Shown piece after piece: positions 14,387 through 24,096 of a stretch of DNA of 64,000 nt. The DNA comes from Crassaminicella thermophila. Its GTDB lineage: Bacteria; Bacillota; Clostridia; Peptostreptococcales; Thermotaleaceae. The notes beneath the pieces were generated by a model. That model was not told where the DNA came from. It did no database searches and saw only the letters and a list, made by a program, of their open reading frames with translations. The first letter of the stretch is position 1, and each line of letters starts with the position of its first letter. The DNA lies in the NCBI RefSeq assembly GCF_008152325.1, contig NZ_CP042243.1, forward strand, positions 997,026 through 1,061,025, written 5' to 3'. The position numbers and the translations under genes are program-made.

Positions 14387-14411
14387 TATAGAATAAAGAA
14401 AAGTGGGAAAG

Positions 14412-14430
14412 ATAATAATAAGATTATTAT
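14412..14430. other. AT-rich palindrome at the element/cotJC junction
   Basis: ATAATAAT (14412-14419) - AAG - ATTATTAT (14423-14430). It lies between the terminator of the element's last operon and the point at 14437-14443 where cotJC homology begins. A recombinase core site could lie here, but the matching left end is outside the window. Confidence 0.35.
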
Positions 14431-14436
14431 TAATAA

Positions 14437-14832
14437 CATCATGGCACGGAAGAGTTAGCTCATGTAGAAATGATACAAACTATGATTGTAAAACTGACAA
14501 AAGATGTTAATGTTGAAGAAATAAAGAAAGCAGATATGGGACCTTATTATGCTATAAGAGATACAGCTGTATATCCAGCGGATAGTACAGGAAATCCTTG
14601 GACTGCAAGCTATGTTTCATCAACAGGAGATCCTATAGCAGATTTATATAATGATATGGCTGCAGAAAAAAAAGCAAAGGCAGTATATGAAAATTTATTA
14701 AAATTAACGGATGATGCTTTGTTAAAGGATGCTTTAAGATTTTTACTAGAAAGAGAAATTGTACATTTTAAGAGATTTGGTGAGGCATTAAGAAGTGTAG
14801 AAGAGTATAATCAAAGTAAAAGGATTTACTAA
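14437..14832 (+). pseudogene. cotJC: 5'-truncated CotJC / manganese-catalase-like spore coat gene
   Basis: The frame opens after TAA at 14434-14436 with HHGTEELAHVEMIQTM and continues through DMGPYYAIRDTAVYPADSTG, GDPIADLYNDMAAEKKA and FLLEREIVHFKRFGEALR. These match residues ~60-190 of CotJC, a Mn-catalase-like protein of the spore coat. The first ~60 residues are missing, and no RBS precedes the internal ATG 14470. The break coincides with the end of the mobile element. It may be a decayed gene, or the 3' half of a gene split by an element that is excised during sporulation. Confidence 0.75.
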
Positions 14833-14857
14833 AAACTGGGATATTCCCAGTTTTTTG
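14832..14857 (+). terminator. Terminator after the cotJC fragment
   Basis: AACTGGGA (14834-14841) pairs with TCCCAGTT (14845-14852), followed by TTTT. Confidence 0.8.
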
Positions 14858-14880
14858 AATGATATTTTGATGAATCAACA

Positions 14881-14989
14881 TGATACAAAAACGAATCAAT
14901 AATCAGAAAATAAATTATTTTTAGATAAATACAACTATACATCTGGTAAAAAGGTTTTTTAATATAGCTCTTGATTCAAAAATGAATCA
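14881..14989. promoter_or_regulatory. Two upstream activator sites of the sigma-54 promoter
   Basis: TGATACAAAAACGAATCA (14881-14898) and TGATTCAAAAATGAATCA (14972-14989) differ at two positions. The second copy is a perfect inverted repeat, extended to GCTCTTGATTCA / TGAATCAAGAGC. Half sites lie at 14871-14877 and 15024-15033. Their centres are about 197 and 105 bases upstream of the predicted start of the sigma-54 transcript, the normal range for an enhancer-binding activator. Confidence 0.65.
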
Positions 14990-15058
14990 AGAGCTTGTTT
15001 TTATAAAATAATAAATTTATAAATGATACAAAATAAGCCATTTTATTTCAAAAAATAG

Positions 15059-15076
15059 TTGGCATATATATTGCAT
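15059..15076 (+). promoter_or_regulatory. Sigma-54 promoter of the YgeY-PreTA operon
   Basis: TTGGCATATATATTGCAT has GG at 15061-15062 and GC at 15073-15074, the exact 12-base spacing of the -24/-12 consensus TGGCAC-N5-TTGCW. Transcription would start near 15086. A perfect palindrome TCTCATATGAGA (15097-15108) lies in the leader, ahead of the RBS GGAAGGAGG. Confidence 0.75.
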
Positions 15077-15130
15077 TATTATATTGGCATTAAGCCTCTC
15101 ATATGAGACAAATATGGAAGGAGGATATAT

Positions 15131-16435
15131 ATGTTTGAAAAACTTAATAACCTTGCAGCTGAATTAAAACCACAAGCTGTAGAATTTTGTCAGAGATTAA
15201 TTCGTACACCAGCTATTTCTGGTGATGAAAAAGAAGTAGCAGATCTTTATTTAGCGGAAATGGAAAAGCTAGGTTATGATGAGGTGTTTCGTGATGAGTG
15301 GGGAAATGTAGTTGGAATTATTAAAGGAGATGAACCTGGCCCTACTATTATGTACAATTCACACTTAGACCATGTGGATCCTGGTGACATTAGTGAATGG
15401 GAAGGGTATGATCCATACGGTGCAGAGATTGATGTTGTAGATGTAGAAAATCAAGATAGAACAGGACTTGAAAAAGCAGAAGTAATTCATGGCCGTGCAG
15501 CAGCTGATGTAAAGGGTGGAGGTGCAACCCAAATTTATGCAGGATATGCTTTAATCAAATTAAGAGAAATGGGGTATAAATTAAAAGGTAACTTTATGTT
15601 TACAGGTGTTGTTTTAGAAGAACCTGCAGAACAATTAGGTATGATTAAATTGCTTGATGAAACTTTTCCAAAAAGAGGATTAGATTATGATGGGGTTGTT
15701 TCAAGTGAGGCTACATCACTAAAACTTTATTTAGGACACAGAGGACGTGTAGAGCTAAAAGTAACAATTTCTGGTGTTACTTCTCATGGAAGCGCACCGT
15801 GGTTAGGAATTAATGCAGTTAATAAAGCTACAAAATTTATTGATAGAGTAGAAGAAGTTGTAGCCCAAAATGCTGGAACTGATAAAGATCTAGGAAAATC
15901 AAGCATTGCTTTAACAATTATTAATTGTACACCAGGGGCTCTTTGTATTGTTCCTGATAGAGCGCATATAACTTATGATAGAAGATTTGTTCCAGGGGAG
16001 ACAGCAGAAAGCTGTTTGAAGGAAATTCAAGGTGTTATTGATGAACTAAGTGCACAAGATCCAGACTTTAGAGCGACTGTTGAGATTGCTGCAGTTCCAA
16101 GAACCTCTTATACAGGAAAGACAGCGACTGTTCCAAATATCAAACAAGCTTGGAAAATCGATAAAGAACATCCATTTGTAAAAGCAGCAGCTGATGCAAT
16201 AGATTCTATTGGAGATCCAGTAAAATATGGATACTGGGATTTTGGAACAGATCTTTCTGTAATATGTGGTAGAGATAAAAAACCTGCTATTGGTTATTCT
16301 CCAATGCAAGAAATTTATTGTCATAGACCTATTGATAAAGTAAGAATAGACTATATGGAAAGATCTATTGCTGGAAATGCATCTATATTCCTAAAGTTAG
16401 TTGATCTCCCAAAAGAATCTTTTAAGCTTGAATAA
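15131..16435 (+). CDS. YgeY-family (selenium-metabolism-linked) M20 hydrolase 1
   Basis: 434 residues, RBS GGAAGGAGG. M20 metal-ligand motifs are visible: YNSHLDHVDPGD (His78, Asp80), the bridging HGRAAADVKGG (Asp126) and VVLEEPAEQ with the catalytic Glu pair. YSPMQEIYCHRP near the end supplies the last His. YgeY proteins belong to nitrogen-catabolic clusters that often include purine/pyrimidine or hydantoin enzymes. Here a paralogue follows directly, then PreT and PreA. The exact substrate is unknown; an N-carbamoyl or acyl amino compound is likely. Control is by the sigma-54 promoter upstream. Confidence 0.85.
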   Translation: MFEKLNNLAAELKPQAVEFCQRLIRTPAISGDEKEVADLYLAEMEKLGYDEVFRDEWGNVVGIIKGDEPGPTIMYNSHLDHVDPGDISEWEGYDPYGAEIDVVDVENQDRTGLEKAEVIHGRAAADVKGGGATQIYAGYALIKLREMGYKLKGNFMFTGVVLEEPAEQLGMIKLLDETFPKRGLDYDGVVSSEATSLKLYLGHRGRVELKVTISGVTSHGSAPWLGINAVNKATKFIDRVEEVVAQNAGTDKDLGKSSIALTIINCTPGALCIVPDRAHITYDRRFVPGETAESCLKEIQGVIDELSAQDPDFRATVEIAAVPRTSYTGKTATVPNIKQAWKIDKEHPFVKAAADAIDSIGDPVKYGYWDFGTDLSVICGRDKKPAIGYSPMQEIYCHRPIDKVRIDYMERSIAGNASIFLKLVDLPKESFKLE

Positions 16436-16468
16436 ATTTTTTAAATACATAAACAAGGAGTGTAGAAA

Positions 16469-17791
16469 ATGAGTAAAGAGATGATTCAAAAGCTAAGTGA
16501 AATAGCAAAAGAATTAAAACCTGAGGTCGTTAAATTTGCGCAAAAATTAATCAAAACACCTAGTATAAGTGGAGAAGAAGGACAATTAGCTGAATTGTTA
16601 TTAGCTGAAATGGAGAAATTAGGTTATGATGAATATTTCAGAGATGAGCAAGGAAATATTGTTGGGATTATTAATGGAGATGAAGAAGGGCCAACTATTA
16701 TGTTCAATTCACATATGGATCATGTTAGTCCTGGTGATGTAGCAAACTGGGAAGGTTATGATCCATATGGAGCAGAAATAGATATTTGTGAAGTTGATAA
16801 TCAAGATAAAACAGAAAAAGAAATGGTAGAGTGTATACATGGACGTGCTGCATCGGATGTAAAAGGTGGAGAAGCTGCTCAAATTTATGCTGGAGCTGTA
16901 TTGCTAAAACTTCGTGAGCTTGGTTATAAATTTAAAGGAAAATTCATGTTTACTGGTGTAGTTCAGGAAGAACCTGCTGAGATGGTTGGTATGAGTTATC
17001 TTATTGATAAGACTTTACCAGAAAAAGGATTGACTTACGATGCAATGGTTTCTTCTGAAGCAACTTCATTAAAACTTTATTGTGGTCATAGAGGTCGTGT
17101 TGAAATGTTAGCAACAGTTTATGGTCGTACTTCTCATGGAAGTGCACCATGGCTTGGAATTAATGCTATATATAAAGCAATGCCACTAATTTCTAAGATA
17201 AAGGATGAATTATATCCTAACCTTCCCGCTGATGAGGACTTAGGTCAAGCATCTCTTTCATTGAATATTATTGAATGTTCTCCAGGAGCATTATCTATTG
17301 TTCCAGATAGATGTATGCTTTCTATTGATAGACGTACTATTCCAGGTGAAACTGCCGAAACAGCTATAAAAGAAATTCAAGGAGCTATTGAAGAATTAGC
17401 AGCGCTAGATCCTGAATTCAAAGCAGATGTCATTGTAAAATCTGCTTTAGAAAGATCTTATACAGGTGTAGAAATCAATGCTAAAAAGGATATGAGTCCT
17501 TGGAAAACACCAAGAGATCATGGATTTGTTAAAGCGGCTGCACAAGCATTAGAAGAGATTGGCCAACCAGTTAAATATGGTTATTGGGATTTTGGTACAG
17601 ATGGAAGCAAAACAGCAGGTATAGATAGAAAACCTACGATTGGATATTCTCCAATGCAAGAACAGTATGCACATACTCCATATGATAAAGTGCGTACTGA
17701 CTATATTGAGAAAGCTGTAGCAGGAAATGCAGCAATTTTCTTAAAAGTTACTGAAGCGGGTGAAGATGCATATAAGCCTTTAGAATGGTAA
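16469..17791 (+). CDS. YgeY-family M20 hydrolase 2 (tandem paralogue)
   Basis: 440 residues, RBS AAGGAG. It is highly similar to the gene before it and carries the same ligand motifs (FNSHMDHVSPGD, HGRAASDVKGG, VVQEEPAEM, YSPMQEQYAHTP). Co-transcription is expected because only 33 bases separate them. Retention of both copies suggests different substrates or a hetero-oligomer. Together with PreTA this fits a reductive pyrimidine or hydantoin-type breakdown route, by inference. Confidence 0.85.
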   Translation: MSKEMIQKLSEIAKELKPEVVKFAQKLIKTPSISGEEGQLAELLLAEMEKLGYDEYFRDEQGNIVGIINGDEEGPTIMFNSHMDHVSPGDVANWEGYDPYGAEIDICEVDNQDKTEKEMVECIHGRAASDVKGGEAAQIYAGAVLLKLRELGYKFKGKFMFTGVVQEEPAEMVGMSYLIDKTLPEKGLTYDAMVSSEATSLKLYCGHRGRVEMLATVYGRTSHGSAPWLGINAIYKAMPLISKIKDELYPNLPADEDLGQASLSLNIIECSPGALSIVPDRCMLSIDRRTIPGETAETAIKEIQGAIEELAALDPEFKADVIVKSALERSYTGVEINAKKDMSPWKTPRDHGFVKAAAQALEEIGQPVKYGYWDFGTDGSKTAGIDRKPTIGYSPMQEQYAHTPYDKVRTDYIEKAVAGNAAIFLKVTEAGEDAYKPLEW

Positions 17792-17822
17792 TTTGTAATT
17801 TTTTAGAATATTTAAAATAAAT

Positions 17823-17859
17823 AGACTAAATTCAACTTTGGATAAGTTGAGTTTAGTCT
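17823..17859 (+). other. Strong hairpin between YgeY2 and preT
   Basis: AGACTAAATTCAACTT (17823-17838) pairs almost fully with AAGTTGAGTTTAGTCT (17844-17859). No T run follows, so it is more likely an mRNA processing or stability element than a full terminator. It could lower preTA expression relative to the hydrolases. Confidence 0.55.
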
Positions 17860-17894
17860 AGCAAAATAATAACAAATTAAAGGAGGAATAGCAC

Positions 17895-19223
17895 TTGGAA
17901 ACAAAGCAAAAATATTTAACTGAAGCTGTACCATCTTTCACACCACGTACAGCTATGGAAGAAGCTGCAAGATGTTTATTATGTCATGATGCTCCATGTA
18001 GTAAAGCATGTCCTGCAGGAACAAATCCTGGTAAATTTATACGTTCTATCCGTTTTAGAAATATTAAAGGTGCTGCTGAAACTATCAGAGAAAATAATGT
18101 ATTAGGCGGAATATGTGCACGTGTTTGTCCTTATGATAAGCTTTGTGAAGAAGCTTGTTCAAGAACAGGTATCGATAGACCAATTCAAATCGGCAGATTA
18201 CAAAGATATGTTACAGATCAGGAAAAAGCATTCGGTATGAAAATACTTAAAGCAGTAGAAGCTACAAAAGAAAAAGTTGCATGTATCGGTTCTGGCCCTG
18301 CATCTTTAGCTGCAGCTGCTGGTCTTGCACTTAAGGGTTATAAGGTAACAGTATTTGAAGAAAAAGAAAAAGCTGGTGGATTTTTAACTTATGGAATAAT
18401 TCCATCTCGTTTACCACAAAGTGTAGTAGATGAAGAAGTTCAATACATAAAAGATTTAGGTGTTGAATTCAAATTCAACTGCAAAGTAGGTAAAGATATT
18501 ACAATTGAAGAATTAAGAAAAGAAGGTTATGCTGCATTCTTCCTAGCTACTGGTACACAATTACCGAAAACAATTGATATACCAGGAGTAGATTTAGATG
18601 GTGTTACTACTGCTGTGGATTTCTTAGCAGCGGCTAAACCAAATAATGGAGATATCGAGGTTGGAGAAAATGTTGTTGTAATCGGTGGTGGAGACGTTGC
18701 AATGGACTGTGCAACAACTGCAAGATTACTTGGGGCTAAAAAAGTAACTGTTCTTTACAGAAGAACACAAGAAGAAATGCCTGCTAACAAAGAAGAATTA
18801 AAATTTGCTCAATCTCTTGGTGTAAACTTTGCTTATACATTTAGACCAGGTGAAATTCTTGGAAAAGATGGTAAGGTTGTTGCAATCACAGGAGAAGGTA
18901 CTGATGGAGAATCAAAGATTCAATTAAAGGCAGATAAGGTTATTTTTGCTATTGGTCAAAAGGCTGATGACTTAAAAGAAATTGTAGCGGATATTGAGCT
19001 TAATGAGAAGAATTTGGTCGTTGCAGATGAAGAGGCAGACTGCAAAACAAATATTCCTTATATTTTTGCTGCTGGAGATGTAGTAAATGGCGGTAAAACA
19101 GTAGTACATGCTGTTGCAGCAGGTAAAGTAGCTGTTGATAGTATAGATGAGTATTTAACTTCAATAAGAGAAATTGAAGCTACTGATAAAGAAGTAGCTG
19201 CAGAGAAAGAAGGTGCGAGATAA
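17895..19223 (+). CDS. preT: NAD-dependent dihydropyrimidine dehydrogenase, PreT subunit
   Basis: 442 residues, TTG start with AGGAGG. The N-terminal Fer4_20-type domain contains [16 protein letters not shown] and [18 protein letters not shown] (about residues 29-90). It is followed by an FAD-binding [17 protein letters not shown] (~135), an NAD(P)-binding [11 protein letters not shown] (~261) and the closing [17 protein letters not shown]. PreT transfers electrons between NAD(H) and PreA to reduce uracil or thymine, or oxidise the dihydro forms. It is coupled to preA, which starts two bases after its stop. Confidence 0.88.
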   Translation: METKQKYLTEAVPSFTPRTAMEEAARCLLCHDAPCSKACPAGTNPGKFIRSIRFRNIKGAAETIRENNVLGGICARVCPYDKLCEEACSRTGIDRPIQIGRLQRYVTDQEKAFGMKILKAVEATKEKVACIGSGPASLAAAAGLALKGYKVTVFEEKEKAGGFLTYGIIPSRLPQSVVDEEVQYIKDLGVEFKFNCKVGKDITIEELRKEGYAAFFLATGTQLPKTIDIPGVDLDGVTTAVDFLAAAKPNNGDIEVGENVVVIGGGDVAMDCATTARLLGAKKVTVLYRRTQEEMPANKEELKFAQSLGVNFAYTFRPGEILGKDGKVVAITGEGTDGESKIQLKADKVIFAIGQKADDLKEIVADIELNEKNLVVADEEADCKTNIPYIFAAGDVVNGGKTVVHAVAAGKVAVDSIDEYLTSIREIEATDKEVAAEKEGAR

Positions 19224-19224
19224 T

Positions 19225-20478
19225 ATGGCAATCAAAAAGGACTTATCAATAGAATATCTTGGTGTGAAATTTGAAAATCCGTTTTGTCTATCTTCTTCCC
19301 CTGTAGGAAGCAATTATGAAATGTGTTCTAAAGCACTTGAAGCAGGTTGGGGCGGCGTTGTTTATAAAACAGTAGGTATATTTATTGCTGATGAATGTTC
19401 TCCTAGATTTGACAATGGAAATAAAGAAGGCACTCCATGGATAGGATTTAAAAATATGGAACAAATTTCAGATAAGCCTCTTGAAAAGAATCTTGAAATG
19501 ATGTCAAAATTAAAGAAAGATTATCCAAATAAAGTGCTTATAGCTTCTATTATGGGTAGTAATGAAGAAGAATGGGCAAAGCTTGCAAAATTAGTTACAG
19601 AAGCTGGTGCTGACATGATTGAGTGTAACTTCTCATGTCCACAGATGACTAGTCATGCTATGGGTTCAGATGTAGGTCAAAATCCAGAGTTAGTGAAAAA
19701 ATATTCTAAAATTGTATCAGAAGCTACACATATTCCAGTGATTGCCAAGATGACACCAAATATTGGTAATATGGAAATTCCAGCTATCGCTGCGATTGAA
19801 GGTGGAGCGCATAGTATTTCTGCTATAAATACAATAAAATCTATAACAAACCTTGATTTAGATCATTTAACAGCTATGCCTGTTGTAAATGGCAAATCTT
19901 CAATCTCTGGATATTCTGGAGCAGCTTGTAAACCAATAGCACTACGTTTTATTGCTCAAATGAAGCAACATCCAAAATTGAAAGATGTAGAAATAAGTGG
20001 TATGGGCGGTATTGAAACTTGGAGAGATGCAGCTGAGTTTATTATGCTAGGATGTAGAAACCTTCAAGTAACTACTGCAATTATGCAATATGGTTACAGA
20101 ATTGTTGAAGATATGATTAGCGGTCTTTCTTACTTTATGGAAGAAAAAGGATTTAATTCACTAGATGAAATGGTTGGAATTGCTCTTCCAAATATCATCC
20201 CTGCAGAAGAACTTGACCGTGATTTTAAAATTATACCAAAAATTGATGATGAAAAATGTGTTGGATGTGGACGTTGTTACATTTCTTGCTTTGACGGGGC
20301 ACATCAAGCAATTGACTGGGATGAAGAAAAACGCCGTCCAGTAATTAATGATAATTGTGTTGGTTGTCATCTTTGTCTAAATATATGCCCTGTACAAGGA
20401 TGTATTACTCCTGGTGAAGTAAAGTTCAAAGAAGGAAGAGAACCTCACGATGTTATTTTTAAAACAAAATATGAGTAA
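19225..20478 (+). CDS. preA: NAD-dependent dihydropyrimidine dehydrogenase, PreA subunit
   Basis: 417 residues from ATG 19225, with AGAAGGTG upstream inside preT. The FMN-binding dihydroorotate-dehydrogenase-like barrel covers residues 1-310 ([28 protein letters not shown] with the active Cys, [16 protein letters not shown]). Two [4Fe-4S] motifs follow: [15 protein letters not shown] and [13 protein letters not shown]. PreA is the catalytic subunit with PreT. A terminator follows, so it ends the sigma-54 operon. Confidence 0.9.
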   Translation: MAIKKDLSIEYLGVKFENPFCLSSSPVGSNYEMCSKALEAGWGGVVYKTVGIFIADECSPRFDNGNKEGTPWIGFKNMEQISDKPLEKNLEMMSKLKKDYPNKVLIASIMGSNEEEWAKLAKLVTEAGADMIECNFSCPQMTSHAMGSDVGQNPELVKKYSKIVSEATHIPVIAKMTPNIGNMEIPAIAAIEGGAHSISAINTIKSITNLDLDHLTAMPVVNGKSSISGYSGAACKPIALRFIAQMKQHPKLKDVEISGMGGIETWRDAAEFIMLGCRNLQVTTAIMQYGYRIVEDMISGLSYFMEEKGFNSLDEMVGIALPNIIPAEELDRDFKIIPKIDDEKCVGCGRCYISCFDGAHQAIDWDEEKRRPVINDNCVGCHLCLNICPVQGCITPGEVKFKEGREPHDVIFKTKYE

Positions 20479-20484
20479 AATAAC

Positions 20485-20517
20485 AAAACCCTTCGCATAA
20501 AGCGAGGGGTTTTTATT
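20485..20517 (+). terminator. Terminator of the PreTA operon
   Basis: AAACCCTTCGC (20486-20496) pairs with GCGAGGGGTTT (20502-20512), followed by TTATTT. Confidence 0.8.
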
Positions 20518-20601
20518 TATGCATAGATTTGATTATTGAATAAGATTATAAGATATGATAATCTAAAAAGAGTATATATGAAGAAAGTTAGGGGATAAAC
20601 G

Positions 20602-21246
20602 ATGCTAAAAAATATTCATGCTGTTATTTTTGATTTAGATGGTACATTAGTAAATTCTATGTGGATATGGAAACAAATCGATATAGACTATTTAGGAAAA
20701 AGAGGAATTGAATTACCAGATGATTTGCAGAAAGAAATAGAAGGCATGAGTTTTACAGAAACTGCCTATTACTTCAAAGAGAGGTTTGGATTAAAAGATT
20801 CTATAGAAGAAATAAAAGCAGAATGGATGGAGATGACAAAAGATTATTATGAAAATAAGATAGAATTAAAAAGAGGGGTATATCCTTTGCTAAAAGAGCT
20901 AAAAAATAAAGGAATAAAGATGGGAATTGGTACAAGCAATGCAAAAGAATTGGCAGAAGCAGTCCTTAGAAGAAATAATATAATAAATTTTTTTGATTCT
21001 ATACGTACAAGCTGTGAAGTAAAAAAAGGAAAGCCTCATCCAGATATATTTTTAAAAGTCGCTGAGGATTTAGGTGTAGCTCCTGAGAGATGTTTGGTTT
21101 TTGAAGATACTTATGCTGGTGTGCTTGCGGCAAAAAGAGCTGGCATGAAGGCTTTTGCAATTGCAGATGAAAGCTCATTTGAATATAAAGAAGATATTTC
21201 TTCTTTAGCTGATTTATATATAGAATGTTTTGAAGAGATCGCATAA
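20602..21246 (+). CDS. HAD-family phosphatase (beta-phosphoglucomutase-like)
   Basis: 214 residues. HAD motif I is DLDGTLVNS (Asp nucleophile ~11), motif II lies in MGIGTSNA, motif III is KKGKPHPDIF and motif IV is VFEDTYAGVLAAKRAG. The cap between motifs I and II is of the small helical type found in phosphoglycolate phosphatase and beta-phosphoglucomutase-like enzymes. The substrate cannot be read from sequence. It is a monocistronic unit with its own terminator. Confidence 0.85.
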   Translation: MLKNIHAVIFDLDGTLVNSMWIWKQIDIDYLGKRGIELPDDLQKEIEGMSFTETAYYFKERFGLKDSIEEIKAEWMEMTKDYYENKIELKRGVYPLLKELKNKGIKMGIGTSNAKELAEAVLRRNNIINFFDSIRTSCEVKKGKPHPDIFLKVAEDLGVAPERCLVFEDTYAGVLAAKRAGMKAFAIADESSFEYKEDISSLADLYIECFEEIA

Positions 21247-21269
21247 GCCGAGTAGATACTCGGCTTTTT
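21245..21269 (+). terminator. Terminator after HAD gene
   Basis: AGCCGAGT (21246-21253) pairs with ACTCGGCT (21258-21265), followed by TTTT. Confidence 0.85.
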
Positions 21270-21342
21270 ATCTGATTGTAAATTGATCTTTATTATTTAT
21301 ATCAAAAGGAAATAATAATGATATTACAAATGAGGTGATATC

Positions 21343-22713
21343 TTGATTGATTTGCCAAGAGAATTTGAAGAGAGAATGAAAAAGTTATTGAAAGAGGAAT
21401 ATGAAAGTTTTATAAAAACTTATAATGAGATGAAAACACAAGGATTGAGAGTAAACACACTTAAAATTGATATAGATGAATTTTTAAAGATAAGTCATTT
21501 TAAGCTTAATAAGGTTTTATGGGCAGAAGAAGGATTTTATTATAAGGAAGAAGATAAACCAGGCAAGAATCCATACCATGAAGCAGGACTTTACTATATA
21601 CAAGAGCCTAGTGCTATGGCAGTAGGAACATTGTTAAACCCTCAGCCAGGAGATAGAGTATTGGATTTATGTGCAGCACCTGGAGGGAAATCTACGCATA
21701 TTGCTGCAAAGTTAAAAGGAGAAGGGCTACTAGTAGCGAATGAAATTTATCCAGCAAGAAGTAAGATTTTATCTCAAAATATTGAAAGAATGGGCATTAA
21801 AAATTGTATTGTAACAAATGAAAGCCCTCAGAAGCTTTCAATGAAGTTTAAAAACTTTTTTCATAGAATTTTGGTTGATGCTCCTTGCTCAGGGGAAGGT
21901 ATGTTTAGAAAAGATCCTGCTACTTGTAGGGAATGGAGCTTAGACAATGTGTCCATGTGTGCACAAAGGCAGCTAGATATTTTAGAAGAAGCACAAAAAA
22001 TGCTTATGCCAGAAGGGATACTGGTATATTCTACTTGTACCTTTTCACATGAAGAAAATGAAGGCGTAATCGAAAAATTTTTAAAAAAACATCCAGAATT
22101 TACAATAGAAGAAGTAAAAGGATTTGAAGGATTCAGTCATGGAAGAGAAGATTGGATTTTATCAGAGGAGCTATCTTTAAGAAAGACAATAAGATTATGG
22201 CCTCACAAACTAAAGGGAGAAGGCCACTTTATAGCAGTACTTAAAAAACAGGATGGAGAAGAAGGAAAGATAAAAAATAATAGAAAAAAAATAGATAAAA
22301 AGAGCCTAAAATACTATTATGATTTTGCAAAACAATATTTGCAAAATCCTTTAGAAGGATATTTTATATTGTTTGGTGATCAATTATATATTTTGCCAGA
22401 AGGTGTGCCTGATTTAGAAAAATTAAAAGTAGTTAGACCAGGGTTACATTTAGGAATCATAAAAAAGAATAGATTTGAACCTTCTCATGCACTTGCATTG
22501 AGTTTAAACTATAAAGAAGTGAAAAATAATATTTTTATGGATGCAGACAGCAGTGAAATTATAGCTTATTTAAAAGGGGAATCTATGTATTTTGATGGAA
22601 AAAGAGGCTGGAATCTTGTAAGCGTTGATGGATATGCTATTGGATGGTGTAAAATTGCAAACAATATGTTAAAAAACCACTATCCGAAGGGATTAAGATG
22701 GGTTGGTTTATAA
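21343..22713 (+). CDS. RsmF-like rRNA (cytosine-C5) methyltransferase, copy 1
   Basis: 456 residues, TTG start with GAGGTGATATC. The NOL1/NOP2/Sun methyltransferase core contains the SAM loop VLDLCAAPGGKS, then VDAPCSGEGMFRKDP and YSTCTFSHEENE, the two catalytic Cys motifs of m5C enzymes. The C-terminal ~170 residues carry the RsmF-type pre-PUA/PUA-like RNA-binding region (NRFEPSHALALSLN). The target is probably a 16S rRNA cytosine. A full-length paralogue lies at 44880. The rlmD gene follows 26 bases downstream, forming an rRNA modification pair. Confidence 0.87.
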   Translation: MIDLPREFEERMKKLLKEEYESFIKTYNEMKTQGLRVNTLKIDIDEFLKISHFKLNKVLWAEEGFYYKEEDKPGKNPYHEAGLYYIQEPSAMAVGTLLNPQPGDRVLDLCAAPGGKSTHIAAKLKGEGLLVANEIYPARSKILSQNIERMGIKNCIVTNESPQKLSMKFKNFFHRILVDAPCSGEGMFRKDPATCREWSLDNVSMCAQRQLDILEEAQKMLMPEGILVYSTCTFSHEENEGVIEKFLKKHPEFTIEEVKGFEGFSHGREDWILSEELSLRKTIRLWPHKLKGEGHFIAVLKKQDGEEGKIKNNRKKIDKKSLKYYYDFAKQYLQNPLEGYFILFGDQLYILPEGVPDLEKLKVVRPGLHLGIIKKNRFEPSHALALSLNYKEVKNNIFMDADSSEIIAYLKGESMYFDGKRGWNLVSVDGYAIGWCKIANNMLKNHYPKGLRWVGL

Positions 22714-22739
22714 TCAATATATAGAAAGTAGGAGAATGT

Positions 22740-24095
22740 ATGAAGAAAAAAGATATTATAGAGATAAAAATAGAAGATTTAGAATTTCCTTCAAAAGGGA
22801 TTGGCTATTATGAAGGGAAAAAAGTATATGTAAAAAATACAATTCCAAATCAAGTGGTTCGTATAGCTATTAAAAAGATTAGGAAAGATTATGCAGAAGG
22901 AAAGCTGCTAGAAGTAATTGAACGATCACCAGTAGAAGAAGCATCTTTTTGTGAACATTTTGGAGTTTGTGGTGGATGTGCTCATCAAACAATACCTTAT
23001 AGTAAACAGCTATATATGAAAGCAAAGCTTGTAAAAAAATTATTAGATGAAGCAGGAATAAAAGATTATGAGTTTTTAGGTATAGAAGGAAGTCCAGAAG
23101 AATTTGCTTATAGAAATAAGATGGAATATTCATTTGGTAATGAGAAAAAAGGCGGAGAACTAACTTTAGGAATGCATAAAAAAGGAAGATTTCATGATGT
23201 AGTAACAGTAGATAAATGTAGAATTGTTGATGAGGATTTTAATAGTATTTTAAAAACGATGCTAAAATATTTTAGAGAAAAGAAGGTACCTTTATATAAC
23301 AATAAAACCCATGAAGGTTATTTAAGACATTTAGTTGTTAGAAAGGCGAAAAAAACAGAAGAAATAGTTTTAAATCTTGTAACTACAACCCAGATTAATT
23401 TTGATATGACAGAATTAGTAGAGAAGATAAAAAATCTTGATTTAGAAGGAAAGCTTGTAGGTTTTTTACATACTTTTAACGATAATATTGCTGATGCTGT
23501 TGTAAGTGATAAAACAGAAGTTTTATGGGGACAAGACTATTTCACAGAAGAAATACTAGGACTTAAATTTAAAATTTCTGCTTTTTCATTCTTCCAAACA
23601 AACTCACTAGGGGCAGAGAAATTATATAGCATTGTAATAGATTTTATGGGGGATGCAGAAAATAAAACTGTATTTGATCTATATTGTGGAACAGGTACGA
23701 TTGGTCAAATTGTAGCAAAAAAAGCACAAAAAGTGATTGGTATAGAATTGATTGAAGAAGCAGTAGATGCTGCCAATAAAAATGCTAAATTGAATGGACT
23801 TTCAAACTGTAAATTCATTGCAGGAGATGTACTTAAAAAAATAGATGAGTTAAAAGAAAAGCCAGATATTATTATACTAGACCCTCCAAGAGCAGGGGTA
23901 CATCCAAAGGCATTAAAAAAGGTACTAAATTATAAGGCACCTGAAATTGTCTATGTATCTTGCAATCCTAAAAGCTTAGCAGAAAATTTGGTAGAGGTAC
24001 AAAAGGCAGGATATAAAGTAGAAAAAGTAAAATGTATGGATATGTTCCCGCATACGCCGCATGTGGAGACGGTAGTCAAGCTATATAGAAAATAA
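22740..24095 (+). CDS. rlmD: 23S rRNA (uracil-C5)-methyltransferase RlmD/RumA family
   Basis: 451 residues, RBS TAGGAGAATGT. An N-terminal TRAM domain is followed by the iron-sulphur motif [14 protein letters not shown] with a further Cys in DKCRIVD. The SAM motif is [11 protein letters not shown], and the catalytic Cys is in [13 protein letters not shown] after [10 protein letters not shown]. Enzymes of this family make m5U in 23S rRNA (RlmD/RlmC) or tRNA. The iron-sulphur cluster favours an RlmCD-type enzyme. Confidence 0.87.
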   Translation: MKKKDIIEIKIEDLEFPSKGIGYYEGKKVYVKNTIPNQVVRIAIKKIRKDYAEGKLLEVIERSPVEEASFCEHFGVCGGCAHQTIPYSKQLYMKAKLVKKLLDEAGIKDYEFLGIEGSPEEFAYRNKMEYSFGNEKKGGELTLGMHKKGRFHDVVTVDKCRIVDEDFNSILKTMLKYFREKKVPLYNNKTHEGYLRHLVVRKAKKTEEIVLNLVTTTQINFDMTELVEKIKNLDLEGKLVGFLHTFNDNIADAVVSDKTEVLWGQDYFTEEILGLKFKISAFSFFQTNSLGAEKLYSIVIDFMGDAENKTVFDLYCGTGTIGQIVAKKAQKVIGIELIEEAVDAANKNAKLNGLSNCKFIAGDVLKKIDELKEKPDIIILDPPRAGVHPKALKKVLNYKAPEIVYVSCNPKSLAENLVEVQKAGYKVEKVKCMDMFPHTPHVETVVKLYRK

Positions 24096-24096
24096 T

